From positions 30,539-94,538 of the forward strand of contig CAZADH010000002.1 in NCBI GenBank assembly GCA_964483805.1: a DNA stretch of 64,000 nt, given 5' to 3'. The translations under genes were made by a program, and so were the position numbers. The notes under the pieces are model-generated. The model worked only from the letters and a program-made list of their open reading frames with translations. It was not told where the DNA came from and did no database searches. Source of the stretch: CAZADH01 sp964483805 (GTDB taxonomy: Bacteria > Muiribacteriota > Ozemobacteria > Ozemobacterales > Ozemobacteraceae). This document shows, piece by piece, positions 33,809-41,822 of this stretch (positions are counted from its first letter, which is position 1; each line of letters opens with the position of its first letter).

Positions 33809-35767
33809 GTGGACAAGCTCGACAAGGAACTGATCTTCGCGCTTTATGAAGCGCAGAAACAGGCCTTGGCGCATCAGGGCGACCTCGACTCGCTCCTGAC
33901 CACGTTTGTTCGTACCGCCGACATTCTCACCGGGCGTGCCGACTTCGCCCTGCTCCTCTATGAGCATGGCACCGATTCGGTCCGCGTTCGCTTTCAAAAT
34001 GGCAACGAACCCGGCAATCTCGATGGCCTGAAGCAACAGGTCAAGGTATTGGCGACCGGCGGTGAGAAACCGGCCCTGCCAAGGGTCGCCGAGGCGAATG
34101 CCGAGTCTTTGCTGCTGCCGCTCGGTTCCGAGAAAGTGTTCGGCGCGGTCGTGGTCGGCAAGGGCAAGATCGCCGATCCGGCCAGACACTTTGAACTGCT
34201 CGAGTTCCAGGCGCTGATCACCACGGCCGTCGAGCGTCTGCGCCGCGGCCAACACCTGCAGCTCCAAATGGACGAACTCGGTACGCTTTACGAGGTCGGC
34301 AAGGTCATCAGCTCAACCCTCGACCTGACCGACCTGCTCAAGAAGATCATGGCCATGGCTACCAAGGTCATGCAATGCGAGACCAGCACGGTTTATTTGA
34401 TCGACAGAGAGACCAACGAGATCTACTTCCATATCGTGCAGGGCGAGGGCAACGTGGCCGCGAAGCTACGCGAAATGCGCTTGCCGATGGGCACCGGTCT
34501 CGCCGGATGGTGCGCCCAGCACAACGAGCCGGTCATCGTTCCCGATACCTCGAAAGACCCACGGTTCTTCAAGGGTGGCGACAAGAAGTCCGGGTTTGTC
34601 ACCCGCTCGATGATCTGTGTGCCGATGCGCCTCAAAGACGAAGTCATCGGCGTTTTGCAGGTTCTCAACCGCACCGGCGATATTCCGTTCAATCAACACG
34701 ATGTCGAGCTGCTCGAGGCGATCTCGAACCAGTCGGTTTCGGCGATCGACAACGCGCGCTTGTATGCGAACATCCAGAAGGTCTATCTCGCCACGGTCGA
34801 GGTTCTGGCCACGGCGATCGACGCCAAAGACCCCTACACCCACGGCCATTCGCGCCGGGTCACCGAGTATTCGGTGGCGATCGCCGAAGAGATGGGCTTC
34901 GACAGCAAGCAACTCGAAGACATCCGCTATGCAGGCCTGCTCCACGATGTCGGCAAGATCGGCATCAAAGACAGTATCATCGGCAAGCCGTCGAAACTGA
35001 CCGACGAAGAATACGCCATCATCAAGAAACACCCGGCCATCGGGGCGCAGATCCTCGAGCCGGTTACGTTCTTGTCCAGCAAGGTGCCGGGCGTATTGCA
35101 CCACCACGAGTATTACGACGGCCGCGGTTACCCCAGCCATCTGAAGGGCGAGGCGATTCCGCTGATGGCGCGCATCATCTGCGTTGCCGACACCTTCGAC
35201 GCCATGACGTCCGACCGCCCGTATCGCCGTGGCCTCGACGTCAATGTCGCCATCGCCGAGCTGAAGAAATTCTCCGGCAAGCAGTTCGATCCGCTGTGTG
35301 TCGACGCATTCCTGAAAGCCTATGAACGGCGCCTGTTCCAGAACTTCGAGAAAGAAGAGGGTGGCGACGGCGTCTACCTGAAGCGAGAGTTCCGCGAGAA
35401 ACGTGAAGTGCTCGATGGCAACGCCGCGGCGCTGCCCCCCGGGGAAGGCCAACCGTTCCCGCCGATTCATCCCGAGATCGGCAAAAACGCGGTGGCCGCG
35501 GCGTCGACGCAGCCATTTCCGCCGATCCACCCCAACGAACCCGGCAAACCCCACGGCGGTGAGGCCTCGACGGGCAGTAAACCTGCGACCGAAACCCCGT
35601 CATCGCAGCCGTTCCCGCCGATCCACCCCAACGAGCCACGCAAACAGGGTGGCGAGGGTTCGGTAGGCCAACCGGTTGCCGAGACTCCGTCGTCGCAACC
35701 GTTCCCGCCGATCCACCCCAACGAGCCGCCGGCAGACGGTGGCAAGGGGCCCAAGAGCGGCGCGTAG
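33809..35767 (+). CDS. GAF/HD-GYP phosphodiesterase with C-terminal QPFPPIHP repeats
   Basis: This 652-residue protein has an N-terminal degenerate GAF-like region (about 20-150), a clear GAF domain (about 165-315, MGTGLAGWCAQHNEPVIVPD) and an HD-GYP domain (about 325-525). The HD-GYP domain has HGHSRRVTEYS, HDVGKIGI (H379, D380), HHHEYYDGRGYP (GYP 440-442) and VADTFDAMTSDRPYR, all intact. HD-GYP enzymes hydrolyse c-di-GMP, or cGAMP in some. After residue 545 come four copies of QPFPPIHP(N/E)E in a Gly/Pro-rich tail. The start is uncertain: GTG 33809 or TTG 33806, with GGAG at 33792. It follows the CHASE2 cyclase after 186 bp. Confidence 0.88.
   Translation: MDKLDKELIFALYEAQKQALAHQGDLDSLLTTFVRTADILTGRADFALLLYEHGTDSVRVRFQNGNEPGNLDGLKQQVKVLATGGEKPALPRVAEANAESLLLPLGSEKVFGAVVVGKGKIADPARHFELLEFQALITTAVERLRRGQHLQLQMDELGTLYEVGKVISSTLDLTDLLKKIMAMATKVMQCETSTVYLIDRETNEIYFHIVQGEGNVAAKLREMRLPMGTGLAGWCAQHNEPVIVPDTSKDPRFFKGGDKKSGFVTRSMICVPMRLKDEVIGVLQVLNRTGDIPFNQHDVELLEAISNQSVSAIDNARLYANIQKVYLATVEVLATAIDAKDPYTHGHSRRVTEYSVAIAEEMGFDSKQLEDIRYAGLLHDVGKIGIKDSIIGKPSKLTDEEYAIIKKHPAIGAQILEPVTFLSSKVPGVLHHHEYYDGRGYPSHLKGEAIPLMARIICVADTFDAMTSDRPYRRGLDVNVAIAELKKFSGKQFDPLCVDAFLKAYERRLFQNFEKEEGGDGVYLKREFREKREVLDGNAAALPPGEGQPFPPIHPEIGKNAVAAASTQPFPPIHPNEPGKPHGGEASTGSKPATETPSSQPFPPIHPNEPRKQGGEGSVGQPVAETPSSQPFPPIHPNEPPADGGKGPKSGA
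35450..35733 (+). repeat. Four QPFPPIHP coding repeats
   Basis: Four in-frame units, each starting QPFPPIHP, then EIGKNA, NEPGKPHGG, NEPRKQGG or NEPPADGG, separated by Ser/Thr/Ala-rich spacers. The DNA units differ at many third positions, so the repeats are kept at protein level. Confidence 0.8.
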
Positions 35768-35788
35768 CCAGCGGTTGCGCCCGCCACT

Positions 35789-35823
35789 GCCCGCACACGA
35801 TGGGCGCAGTGCCCGGGGCCGCC
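35789..35823. repeat. GC-rich hairpin repeat, copy A
   Basis: GCCCGCACACGATGGGCGCAG followed by TGCCCGGGGCCGCC. It shares the CACGATG core and the CGGGGCCG tail with the copies at 46022 and 51447. It lies 22 bp after the HD-GYP gene. Confidence 0.55.
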
Positions 35824-35922
35824 GGCGGCCATTCTCTCTCGCCTGGTGCTTCCCGATGGTCCCGACCGGCGCAGGCGCATCTTGCTTCGATTGGCAGTTT
35901 CGGGCCGCCCTGTGTTATTTAC

Positions 35923-36004
35923 ATATTGAGGTATTCACGCGGGGTTCTCCCTTCCCCTGCGGCCGGCGCAGGGGGGCGAGCAGACATCGTATTTATCTTG
36001 TATT
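35923..36004. repeat. Cluster of AATAC-N3-GTATT motif variants
   Basis: ATATT-GAG-GTATT (35923-35935), CAGAC-ATC-GTATT (35981-35993) and a further GTATT (36000-36004) lie upstream of the FecR-domain gene. Confidence 0.4.
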
Positions 36005-36032
36005 GATGCTGGGCATCGAGGAGGTAGTGGTG

Positions 36033-37979
36033 ATGCAATCCCGGTACTGGCGCAGAACAGTGGTTTGCCTGGTGTCGTTGTTGGCCATGTGTTCGGGAGT
36101 GGCCTTTGGGCAGGACGCCTGTCAGTTCAAACTCGACCGTGGGCAGGCGTCGATCCAGAGAGAAGGGGCAACCGACTGGACCGCGGTCGGCCCCGACCCG
36201 GTAGCGGTGCGCATTGGCGATCGCATCAAGACCGAGGCCGAGACCCGGGGCAACCTCGTTTACCCCGACGACAGCACCTTTCGCGTCAAGTCGAACACCG
36301 TTCTGACGCTGCAGAATCAGGCGGTGCAACTGCAGGTGGGCGAGACGTGGTTCAACGTGCAGAAGCAGGGGCGAAACTTCCAGGTGGTCACCCCCTCGTC
36401 GGTCTGCGGCGTGTTGGGCACCAGCTTCGACGTGACCGTTGGTCGCAGCGGCGACACCCGGGTCCGCGTCTTCGAAGGTTCGGTCTCGGTGCGCAACCAT
36501 AATGATGCGCGCCGGCGCCTGATCCTGAAGCGCGGTGAAATGATTCAGGCGAGTATGCGCCAGTCGTTGCCCCCGCAATCGCGCACCTTCGATGCCAATT
36601 CCGTGTTGCGCGAAGAGGCCACCACACCTTCGACCGGCGGGACCCCGGTGCGCCCAGGCGAATCGCTGCAACGCCCCGGTGATGCGGGCGATCCGTTCCG
36701 GCCGGGTTCCGGGGCAACGAACCCAGGGTCCGGCGATCAGAGTTCGACCGGGACGGGCGGTTGGCAACCCATGGGCCGGCCGGAACGCGGCTTGCCCCCG
36801 TTGAGTCCGACGGCACCGGGAACGCTTGACCGTTCAGCATTGGCCGGCGGCGAGGATCCGCGGGCCATGCGCAACGCCCTCGACCAGGTCGGGGCGCAGG
36901 CAGCGGTGGTGCGCACGCCCGACGCCAATGTAAATACATTTCGCAACAACCAGGAACGTGAGACCCGCTTGCGCGATCACCAGCGCCCGGATCTCTCGGC
37001 CGCCGACGTGCAGGCCCGCCTGGCCGCCGCCCGCGGCGGCACCGACGCCAATGGCCGCCTCAATCTGCCGGCAGACATGGCGCCCGGTCGCGCCGATGCA
37101 GTGTTGCCGGCCCTGCCCGATGATCCGCGCGCCCTGCGGGCCGAGCAGCGGCTGCAACCGTTCGGCACGCGTCGTCAGACGCAGCCGGGCGTGCGCGACG
37201 ACCAAATGGTGCAAGACGAATTGTTTCGCACCCAGAATGAGTTGCAGCAGATCCAACGCGAAATCGCCAACGTCCAGGCCGAGATCCGGGCCGCCCAGCA
37301 GAATGTGGCCGCCGCAGAGCAACGGGCCAGCCAGATGGCGGCGGCCAGCGCCCGCATGACGACTTTGCAGACCACCGCACCCACGCGCGTCGCTGCCGCC
37401 CAACGAGCGGCGGTCATGCAGGTTGCAGCCTTGCGGGCATCCGCGCGCGCAGCACCGATCACCACCACGTCGACCGGCATTGTTACCGGCACGACCACCG
37501 GGACCACCACGGGCAACACCACCGAATCGGCGACCGGGGTCAGAACCGGCACCACGACCAGCACGACAACGGGAACCACGGTGGGCACGATCACCAGCAA
37601 CAACACCGGCACGACGGTCAGCACGACCGGAGCAATCACCGGAGCCGTGACGGGAACAACGACCGGAGTCCCGCTCAGCGGCGGGGGGATTGCCCCTCAA
37701 CCACCGAGCTACGCACCACCCAACAGTGCGAATGCGCCGGTCAGCGTAACCACTACCGCGGTGTCCACGGGCGTCGATTCGACGTCGGTCACGGGAACCC
37801 CTGTCGGCACCCGGGTCTATGACAGTGCTCCGGTGACCACCAATATCGGAGCCTCGTCGGCTGCGGCCACCGCGGCCCGGGAACGGGTGGCAATGCTGCA
37901 GAATCGTCTATCCATGCTGTTTTCGAAGATGGAGATCCTGAACAATCGGATGAGAGATCTCCGGAGTCGGCTGCGTTAA
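36033..37979 (+). CDS. Exported FecR-domain protein with coiled coils and Thr/Gly tract
   Basis: This 648-residue protein has a signal peptide (about 1-26) and a FecR domain (about 45-175, GDRIKTEAETRGNLVYPDDS...VRVFEGSVSVRN). A disordered Pro/Gly/Arg-rich region follows, then a coiled coil (about 390-440, QNELQQIQREIANVQAEIR). A Thr/Gly low-complexity tract lies at about 480-550 and a C-terminal coiled coil at about 615-648. Stand-alone exported FecR proteins lack the anti-sigma part of classical FecR; they are frequent in deltaproteobacteria-like and deep-branching lineages and probably bind envelope components. The ATG at 36033 is chosen because GAGGAGG lies 7 nt upstream; an upstream in-frame ATG at 36006 overlaps the motif cluster. 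Confidence 0.8.
   Translation: MQSRYWRRTVVCLVSLLAMCSGVAFGQDACQFKLDRGQASIQREGATDWTAVGPDPVAVRIGDRIKTEAETRGNLVYPDDSTFRVKSNTVLTLQNQAVQLQVGETWFNVQKQGRNFQVVTPSSVCGVLGTSFDVTVGRSGDTRVRVFEGSVSVRNHNDARRRLILKRGEMIQASMRQSLPPQSRTFDANSVLREEATTPSTGGTPVRPGESLQRPGDAGDPFRPGSGATNPGSGDQSSTGTGGWQPMGRPERGLPPLSPTAPGTLDRSALAGGEDPRAMRNALDQVGAQAAVVRTPDANVNTFRNNQERETRLRDHQRPDLSAADVQARLAAARGGTDANGRLNLPADMAPGRADAVLPALPDDPRALRAEQRLQPFGTRRQTQPGVRDDQMVQDELFRTQNELQQIQREIANVQAEIRAAQQNVAAAEQRASQMAAASARMTTLQTTAPTRVAAAQRAAVMQVAALRASARAAPITTTSTGIVTGTTTGTTTGNTTESATGVRTGTTTSTTTGTTVGTITSNNTGTTVSTTGAITGAVTGTTTGVPLSGGGIAPQPPSYAPPNSANAPVSVTTTAVSTGVDSTSVTGTPVGTRVYDSAPVTTNIGASSAAATAARERVAMLQNRLSMLFSKMEILNNRMRDLRSRLR
37470..37680 (+). repeat. 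Thr/Gly low-complexity coding tract
   Basis: About 70 codons dominated by Thr, Gly, Val and Ser in TGTT(T/V) units within the FecR-domain protein. The DNA is built of ACC/ACG/GGC codons with irregular period. It is probably an extended linker. Confidence 0.7.
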
Positions 37980-38013
37980 GCCAAAGTTTTTTTAAAGTTT
38001 TTCGCGTACCCTA

Positions 38014-38043
38014 TTGACAGCGGGTTTGTGCGTTTGGTACTTT
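38014..38043 (+). promoter_or_regulatory. Strong promoter of the HU gene
   Basis: A consensus TTGACA (38014-38019), an 18-nt spacer and TACTTT (38038-38043). An A/T-rich stretch just upstream (about 37985-38003, two runs of T) fits an UP element. The best -35 in the window, as expected for an abundant protein. Confidence 0.75.
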
Positions 38044-38103
38044 GCAGATGTCCTTGAATCCTGGAATCTCAACCCAATCTCAATCCTTGAAGGAGGATCC
38101 CCA

Positions 38104-38382
38104 GTGAAAAAGATCGAACTCGTGAAGGCCATTGCGAAGCACACCAAGATCCCGCAGACGACCGCTCAGCACGCTCTTGAGGCGACCCTGGACATCATCA
38201 AAGACACCCTCAAGAAGCAAGAAGAGGTTCGCCTCGTCGGTTTCGGTAGCTTCAAAGTGACCAACCGCAAGGCGCGGACCGGCATCAATCCGCAGACCAA
38301 GAAATCGATCAAGATCCCGGCTCGCAACGTTGCCAAGTTCGTTCCTGGCAAAGAGCTGAAAGAAATGATCAACAAGCGCTAA
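38104..38382 (+). CDS. hup: HU-family DNA-binding protein
   Basis: This 92-residue histone-like protein has the usual family length. It starts VKKIELVKAIAKHTKI and contains GFGSFKV...RKARTGINPQTK (the beta-arm and Pro-tipped DNA-intercalating loop) and IPARNVAKFVPGKELK. It binds and bends DNA as a dimer and shapes the nucleoid. The GTG at 38104 follows a near-perfect AAGGAGG by 7 nt. It is monocistronic, with a strong promoter upstream and an intrinsic terminator 25 bp downstream. Confidence 0.95.
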   Translation: MKKIELVKAIAKHTKIPQTTAQHALEATLDIIKDTLKKQEEVRLVGFGSFKVTNRKARTGINPQTKKSIKIPARNVAKFVPGKELKEMINKR

Positions 38383-38406
38383 TTTCTCGGTTTCGCGCCA
38401 AGAAAG

Positions 38407-38438
38407 CCGGCGGCCCCGTGTGGGTCGCCGGTTTTTTT
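38407..38438 (+). terminator. Rho-independent terminator after HU
   Basis: CCGGCGGCCC (38407-38416) pairs with GGGTCGCCGG (38422-38431), with one G-T pair, followed by seven Ts. Confidence 0.9.
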
Positions 38439-38443
38439 ATCGC

Positions 38444-38472
38444 TTGCCGTCGGGCGCACGTCCGGTTAAACT
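38444..38472 (+). promoter_or_regulatory. Promoter of the pilB-like/pilT pair
   Basis: TTGCCG (38444-38449), a 17-nt spacer and TAAACT (38467-38472), giving a leader of about 43 nt before the ATG at 38522. Confidence 0.45.
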
Positions 38473-38521
38473 GGCGTGTACTGAGCCAAAGACCACATCG
38501 ACGCGGAGGAACCCACCGGGA

Positions 38522-40165
38522 ATGGAACTGCCGAAAAAGCGCTTGGGCGACATTCTCATCGACTGCAACCTGATCACCCTCGAGCAGTTGAAAGAGGCCC
38601 TGGCCTTTCAGAAAGAGAAGGGGCTCAAACTCGGGGCGGCCCTGACCACCATGGGTCTGGTCACCGAGGACGACATCATCTGGGCGCTCGGCAACCAGTT
38701 GAACATTTCGTTCGTGCACCTGAATCCCGACATCGTCGATCGCGCCGTGCTGGAGTGGGTGACCCCCGAGTTCTGCAGAGAATACAAAGTATTGCCATTG
38801 TATTGCACAGGCAATCAGCTCAGTATCGTCATGGTCGATCCGCTCGACGGGCAGGCGATCGAGTCACTGGCTCAGAAATCGGGCAAAGACATCTCGGTCT
38901 CGATCTGCACCCAACTCGACTTTACGACGACCTACAATCACCTGTTCGGGCCGATCGACACCGAAGAGCGCGTGCGCGAAGCAGCGGCGCCCGAGAAGGC
39001 AACACTCGACAAGAGCGTGCCCAAGGGGCTCGAGGCCCCCGAGAAGATCGTCAATTACATCCTCGGGCAGGCCATCATCAACAACGTCAGCAAGATTCAT
39101 TTCGAGCCGGCCGACAAGGGTGTGCAGATCCGCTACCGGGTGCATTCGAGTCTGGTGAAGAAACTCGAGATTCCGCAGCGCACCCATCAAGAAGTCATCA
39201 CCAAGTTGAAGCTGCTGTGCCAGATCCCGGCGGCATCGGCACCGGGGCAGCAGGTCGGGCATTTCCGCGTCACCGTCTCGGGGCGCGTGGTGAATATCCA
39301 GGCGCTGTTCTACCCGACGGTCAACGGCGAAATGGTGATTCTCAAGCTCAGCGACACCGCGAGCCACACGACCGAAATGATGCACCTGGGTCAGAACCGC
39401 GTGCTCGAGGGCGTCGTGCAGTTTCTCCATGCCAACCACGGGGTCCTCTACGTTACAGGTCCCCGCGAGAGTGGGCGAACCACCTCGAACTATTACTTTC
39501 TCTCGACCTACAAGGCCGAGCAACACAAGATCGTCACCATCGAAAATCCGGTGCAGGTCAGCCTGCCGAACATGACGCAGATTCCGCTGGGTCAAGGTGG
39601 TGTCAACGGTTTCGCCGAGGGTCTCAATGTCGCCCTGCGGCTCGATGCCGATCTGATCTATCTCGATGAACTGGCCGATGGCAGCGTGGTCGAAGGCGTG
39701 GCTTTCGCGGCGCTGGGCGGCAAGACCCTGTTGACCTCCTTCATGGCCTACGATGCGCCGTCGAGCGTGGTGCGCCTGTTGTCGATGACGAAAGACCCGG
39801 TGATCGTTGCGGCATCGCTGTGTGGTTTTCTGTCGCAGCGCCTGGTGCGCACGCTGTGTCCGGCCTGCAGTGAATCATATACCCCGACCCCCGAGGAAGT
39901 AGCGACGCTCGAGGCGCCCCCCGAGAAACTGGTGCGCGCCAAAGGTTGCGACGCCTGTCACCAAACCGGCTATGCCGGACGCACCCTGGTGGCCGAATTT
40001 CTGCCGCAGCACCCGACCCTGCGGCAGATGATCATCAACCGCGAGGGTTACCAGGAGATCGCGCAATACGCCCGCAAGCAAGGGATTCCCAGCATTTCGC
40101 AGCAGGTGCTCGAGATGGTCGCCGCCGGCACCACCAGCCTCGACGAGTATCTGCGCCTGTTCTGA
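38522..40165 (+). CDS. PilB/GspE-like ATPase homologue with degenerate Walker A
   Basis: This 547-residue protein has an N-terminal GspE_N (MshEN) domain (about 1-145, LGDILIDCNLITLEQLKEAL) and a type II/IV secretion ATPase-like domain (about 170-500). The Walker A is GPRESGRT (313-320): Arg replaces the catalytic Lys. The Asp and His boxes are also altered. Where PilB has VGEIRD this reads LDELAD (381-386), and the TLHTND box is TSFMAYD. A four-Cys zinc site is kept (C446, C449, C476, C479). ATP hydrolysis is doubtful, so it may be a regulatory paralogue in pilus control. GGAGG lies 12 nt upstream of the ATG. The next gene, pilT, begins 33 bp downstream. Confidence 0.8.
   Translation: MELPKKRLGDILIDCNLITLEQLKEALAFQKEKGLKLGAALTTMGLVTEDDIIWALGNQLNISFVHLNPDIVDRAVLEWVTPEFCREYKVLPLYCTGNQLSIVMVDPLDGQAIESLAQKSGKDISVSICTQLDFTTTYNHLFGPIDTEERVREAAAPEKATLDKSVPKGLEAPEKIVNYILGQAIINNVSKIHFEPADKGVQIRYRVHSSLVKKLEIPQRTHQEVITKLKLLCQIPAASAPGQQVGHFRVTVSGRVVNIQALFYPTVNGEMVILKLSDTASHTTEMMHLGQNRVLEGVVQFLHANHGVLYVTGPRESGRTTSNYYFLSTYKAEQHKIVTIENPVQVSLPNMTQIPLGQGGVNGFAEGLNVALRLDADLIYLDELADGSVVEGVAFAALGGKTLLTSFMAYDAPSSVVRLLSMTKDPVIVAASLCGFLSQRLVRTLCPACSESYTPTPEEVATLEAPPEKLVRAKGCDACHQTGYAGRTLVAEFLPQHPTLRQMIINREGYQEIAQYARKQGIPSISQQVLEMVAAGTTSLDEYLRLF
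38781..38793. repeat. AATAC-N3-GTATT motif, perfect copy
   Basis: Exact AATAC-AAA-GTATT inside the PilB-like gene. A second GTATT (38800-38804) follows at once. The codons GAA TAC AAA GTA TTG CCA TTG TAT form a long AT-rich run. Confidence 0.75.
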
Positions 40166-40171
40166 ACGTAA

Positions 40172-40195
40172 AATACTCTGTAAATACGAATTATT
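40172..40195. repeat. Tandem AATAC-N3-GTATT motifs at the pilT start
   Basis: AATAC-TCT-GTAAA (40172-40184) and AATAC-GAA-TTATT (40183-40195) overlap by 2 bp and end 3 nt before the pilT ATG at 40199. They fill the space where a ribosome site would be expected; none is visible. Confidence 0.55.
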
Positions 40196-40198
40196 GAT

Positions 40199-41683
40199 AT
40201 GAGCGAAAAAGAAGGCTTCTTCGGCAAGTTGTTCAGCGGCGGCGGTGATGCCCCGGCCCAACCCCCACAGGCACCGGGTCAGCCCCCGGCCGCGACGCCG
40301 CGACCGCCAGGAGCAGCGCCTGTTCAGCCCGGACACCCGGCAGCCCGTCCGGCCATGCCGGCCGCACCGCGGCCACCGGGAGCCCCGACACCGGCCCATC
40401 CGGGTGCTGCCGCCGGCGGCCCACCCGCACCGCGGCCGCCCGGGGCGGTACCGCCCCCACCTGCCCGTCCAGTGGGTGCACCGGCGGCCGGCGTGCCGGC
40501 GGCCGGCGTGCCGGCACCAACCGGAGGCATGCCTGCGGGTGGTGTGCCGGGGGCAGGCGTACCCGCAGCACCGTCGCGCCCGGCCCCACGCGCCAGTCAA
40601 ACCCTCAAAGGCGAGGTCGATTACACCATCCACGACCTGATGGGGCTCATTGTCGAAAAGAACGGGTCCGATTTGCACCTCACGGTCGGCGCGCCACCGA
40701 TGATGCGGCTGCAAGGCAAGCTGTGGCCAACCGAATTGCCGATCCTCACGCCCAAAGATTCCAAGCGTCTGGTCTACGAGTTTCTCAACAACGATCAACG
40801 CGAGCGTTTCGAGAATGACCTCGAGCTCGACATGGCCTACGAACTCGACGGCGTCTCACGCTTCCGCGTGAACATCTTCAACAACCGCCTGGGCATCGGC
40901 GGCGTGTTCCGCGTCATTCCGACCCGCATCAAGACGCTCGAAGAACTGAAGCTGCCGTTCGCCCTGTCCGATCTGGCCAAGCGCAACAAGGGCCTGGTGC
41001 TGGTGACCGGGCCGACTGGCTCCGGCAAGTCGACAACGCTTGCCGCCATGGTCGATTACATCAACGACAGCCGCCAAGAACACATTCTCACCATCGAAGA
41101 CCCGATCGAGTTCGTGCACCGCCACAAGAAGTGCATTGTCAACCAGCGCGAGGTCGGACCGAACACCAAGTCGTTCGCCAATGCTTTGCGGTCCGCCCTT
41201 CGCGAAGACCCCAACATCATTCTCGTGGGCGAAATGCGCGATTACGAAACGATCTCACTGGCCGTCACCGCCGCCGAAACGGGTCACTTGGTCTTTGGCA
41301 CTCTGCACACCCCGTCGGCCGCCCAGTCGATCGACCGCGTGGTCGACGTGTTTCCGTCACACCAGCAAGAGCAGATCCGCACCCAGTTGGCCGATGCGCT
41401 GCAAGGCATCATTGCCCAGCAACTCATCCCGACCATCGACGGCATGTCGCGCGTGTGCGCCCTCGAGATTCTCATCAACACCTCGGCGGTCAGCAACCTG
41501 ATTCGCGAGAACAAGACGTTTCAGATTCTCTCGATTCTGCAAACCAGCAAGCAACTGGGCATGCAGACCATGGATCAGGCACTGATGGATCTGGTGAAAT
41601 CGCGCAAGATCCAGCCCGACGACGCCTACCGGCGCTGCGTCGACAAAAAAGCCTTCGAGCAGTACAAGCCGAAAGGCTACTGA
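40199..41683 (+). CDS. pilT: Type IV pilus retraction ATPase PilT with long Pro/Ala-rich N-terminus
   Basis: This 494-residue protein consists of about 135 residues of Pro/Ala/Gly low complexity followed by a complete PilT core. The core has SDLHLTVGAPPMMR, the Walker A GPTGSGKST (K277), the Asp box LTIEDPIEF, the Walker B VGEMRD, the His box GTLHTPSAAQSIDR and the C-terminal AVSNLIRENKTFQ (the AIRNLIRE-type retraction motif). It powers pilus depolymerisation at the inner membrane. Typical PilT proteins are about 345 residues, so the N-terminal extension is unusual. There is no Shine-Dalgarno; tandem AT-rich motifs sit directly upstream. It probably shares a transcript with the PilB-like gene. 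Confidence 0.93.
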   Translation: MSEKEGFFGKLFSGGGDAPAQPPQAPGQPPAATPRPPGAAPVQPGHPAARPAMPAAPRPPGAPTPAHPGAAAGGPPAPRPPGAVPPPPARPVGAPAAGVPAAGVPAPTGGMPAGGVPGAGVPAAPSRPAPRASQTLKGEVDYTIHDLMGLIVEKNGSDLHLTVGAPPMMRLQGKLWPTELPILTPKDSKRLVYEFLNNDQRERFENDLELDMAYELDGVSRFRVNIFNNRLGIGGVFRVIPTRIKTLEELKLPFALSDLAKRNKGLVLVTGPTGSGKSTTLAAMVDYINDSRQEHILTIEDPIEFVHRHKKCIVNQREVGPNTKSFANALRSALREDPNIILVGEMRDYETISLAVTAAETGHLVFGTLHTPSAAQSIDRVVDVFPSHQQEQIRTQLADALQGIIAQQLIPTIDGMSRVCALEILINTSAVSNLIRENKTFQILSILQTSKQLGMQTMDQALMDLVKSRKIQPDDAYRRCVDKKAFEQYKPKGY

Positions 41684-41822
41684 GACCGCGCTCCGTCTCG
41701 ATTTTCCCGAGGTCCTGCCACGGCATTTCTCGTTGTGGCGGGCGGTACCTCGTGGTAACATTTCTCATCACCGGTGTCGGCGTGCCGCCTGGTGGCAGTT
41801 TTCTGATCTATCGAGGAGGGGT

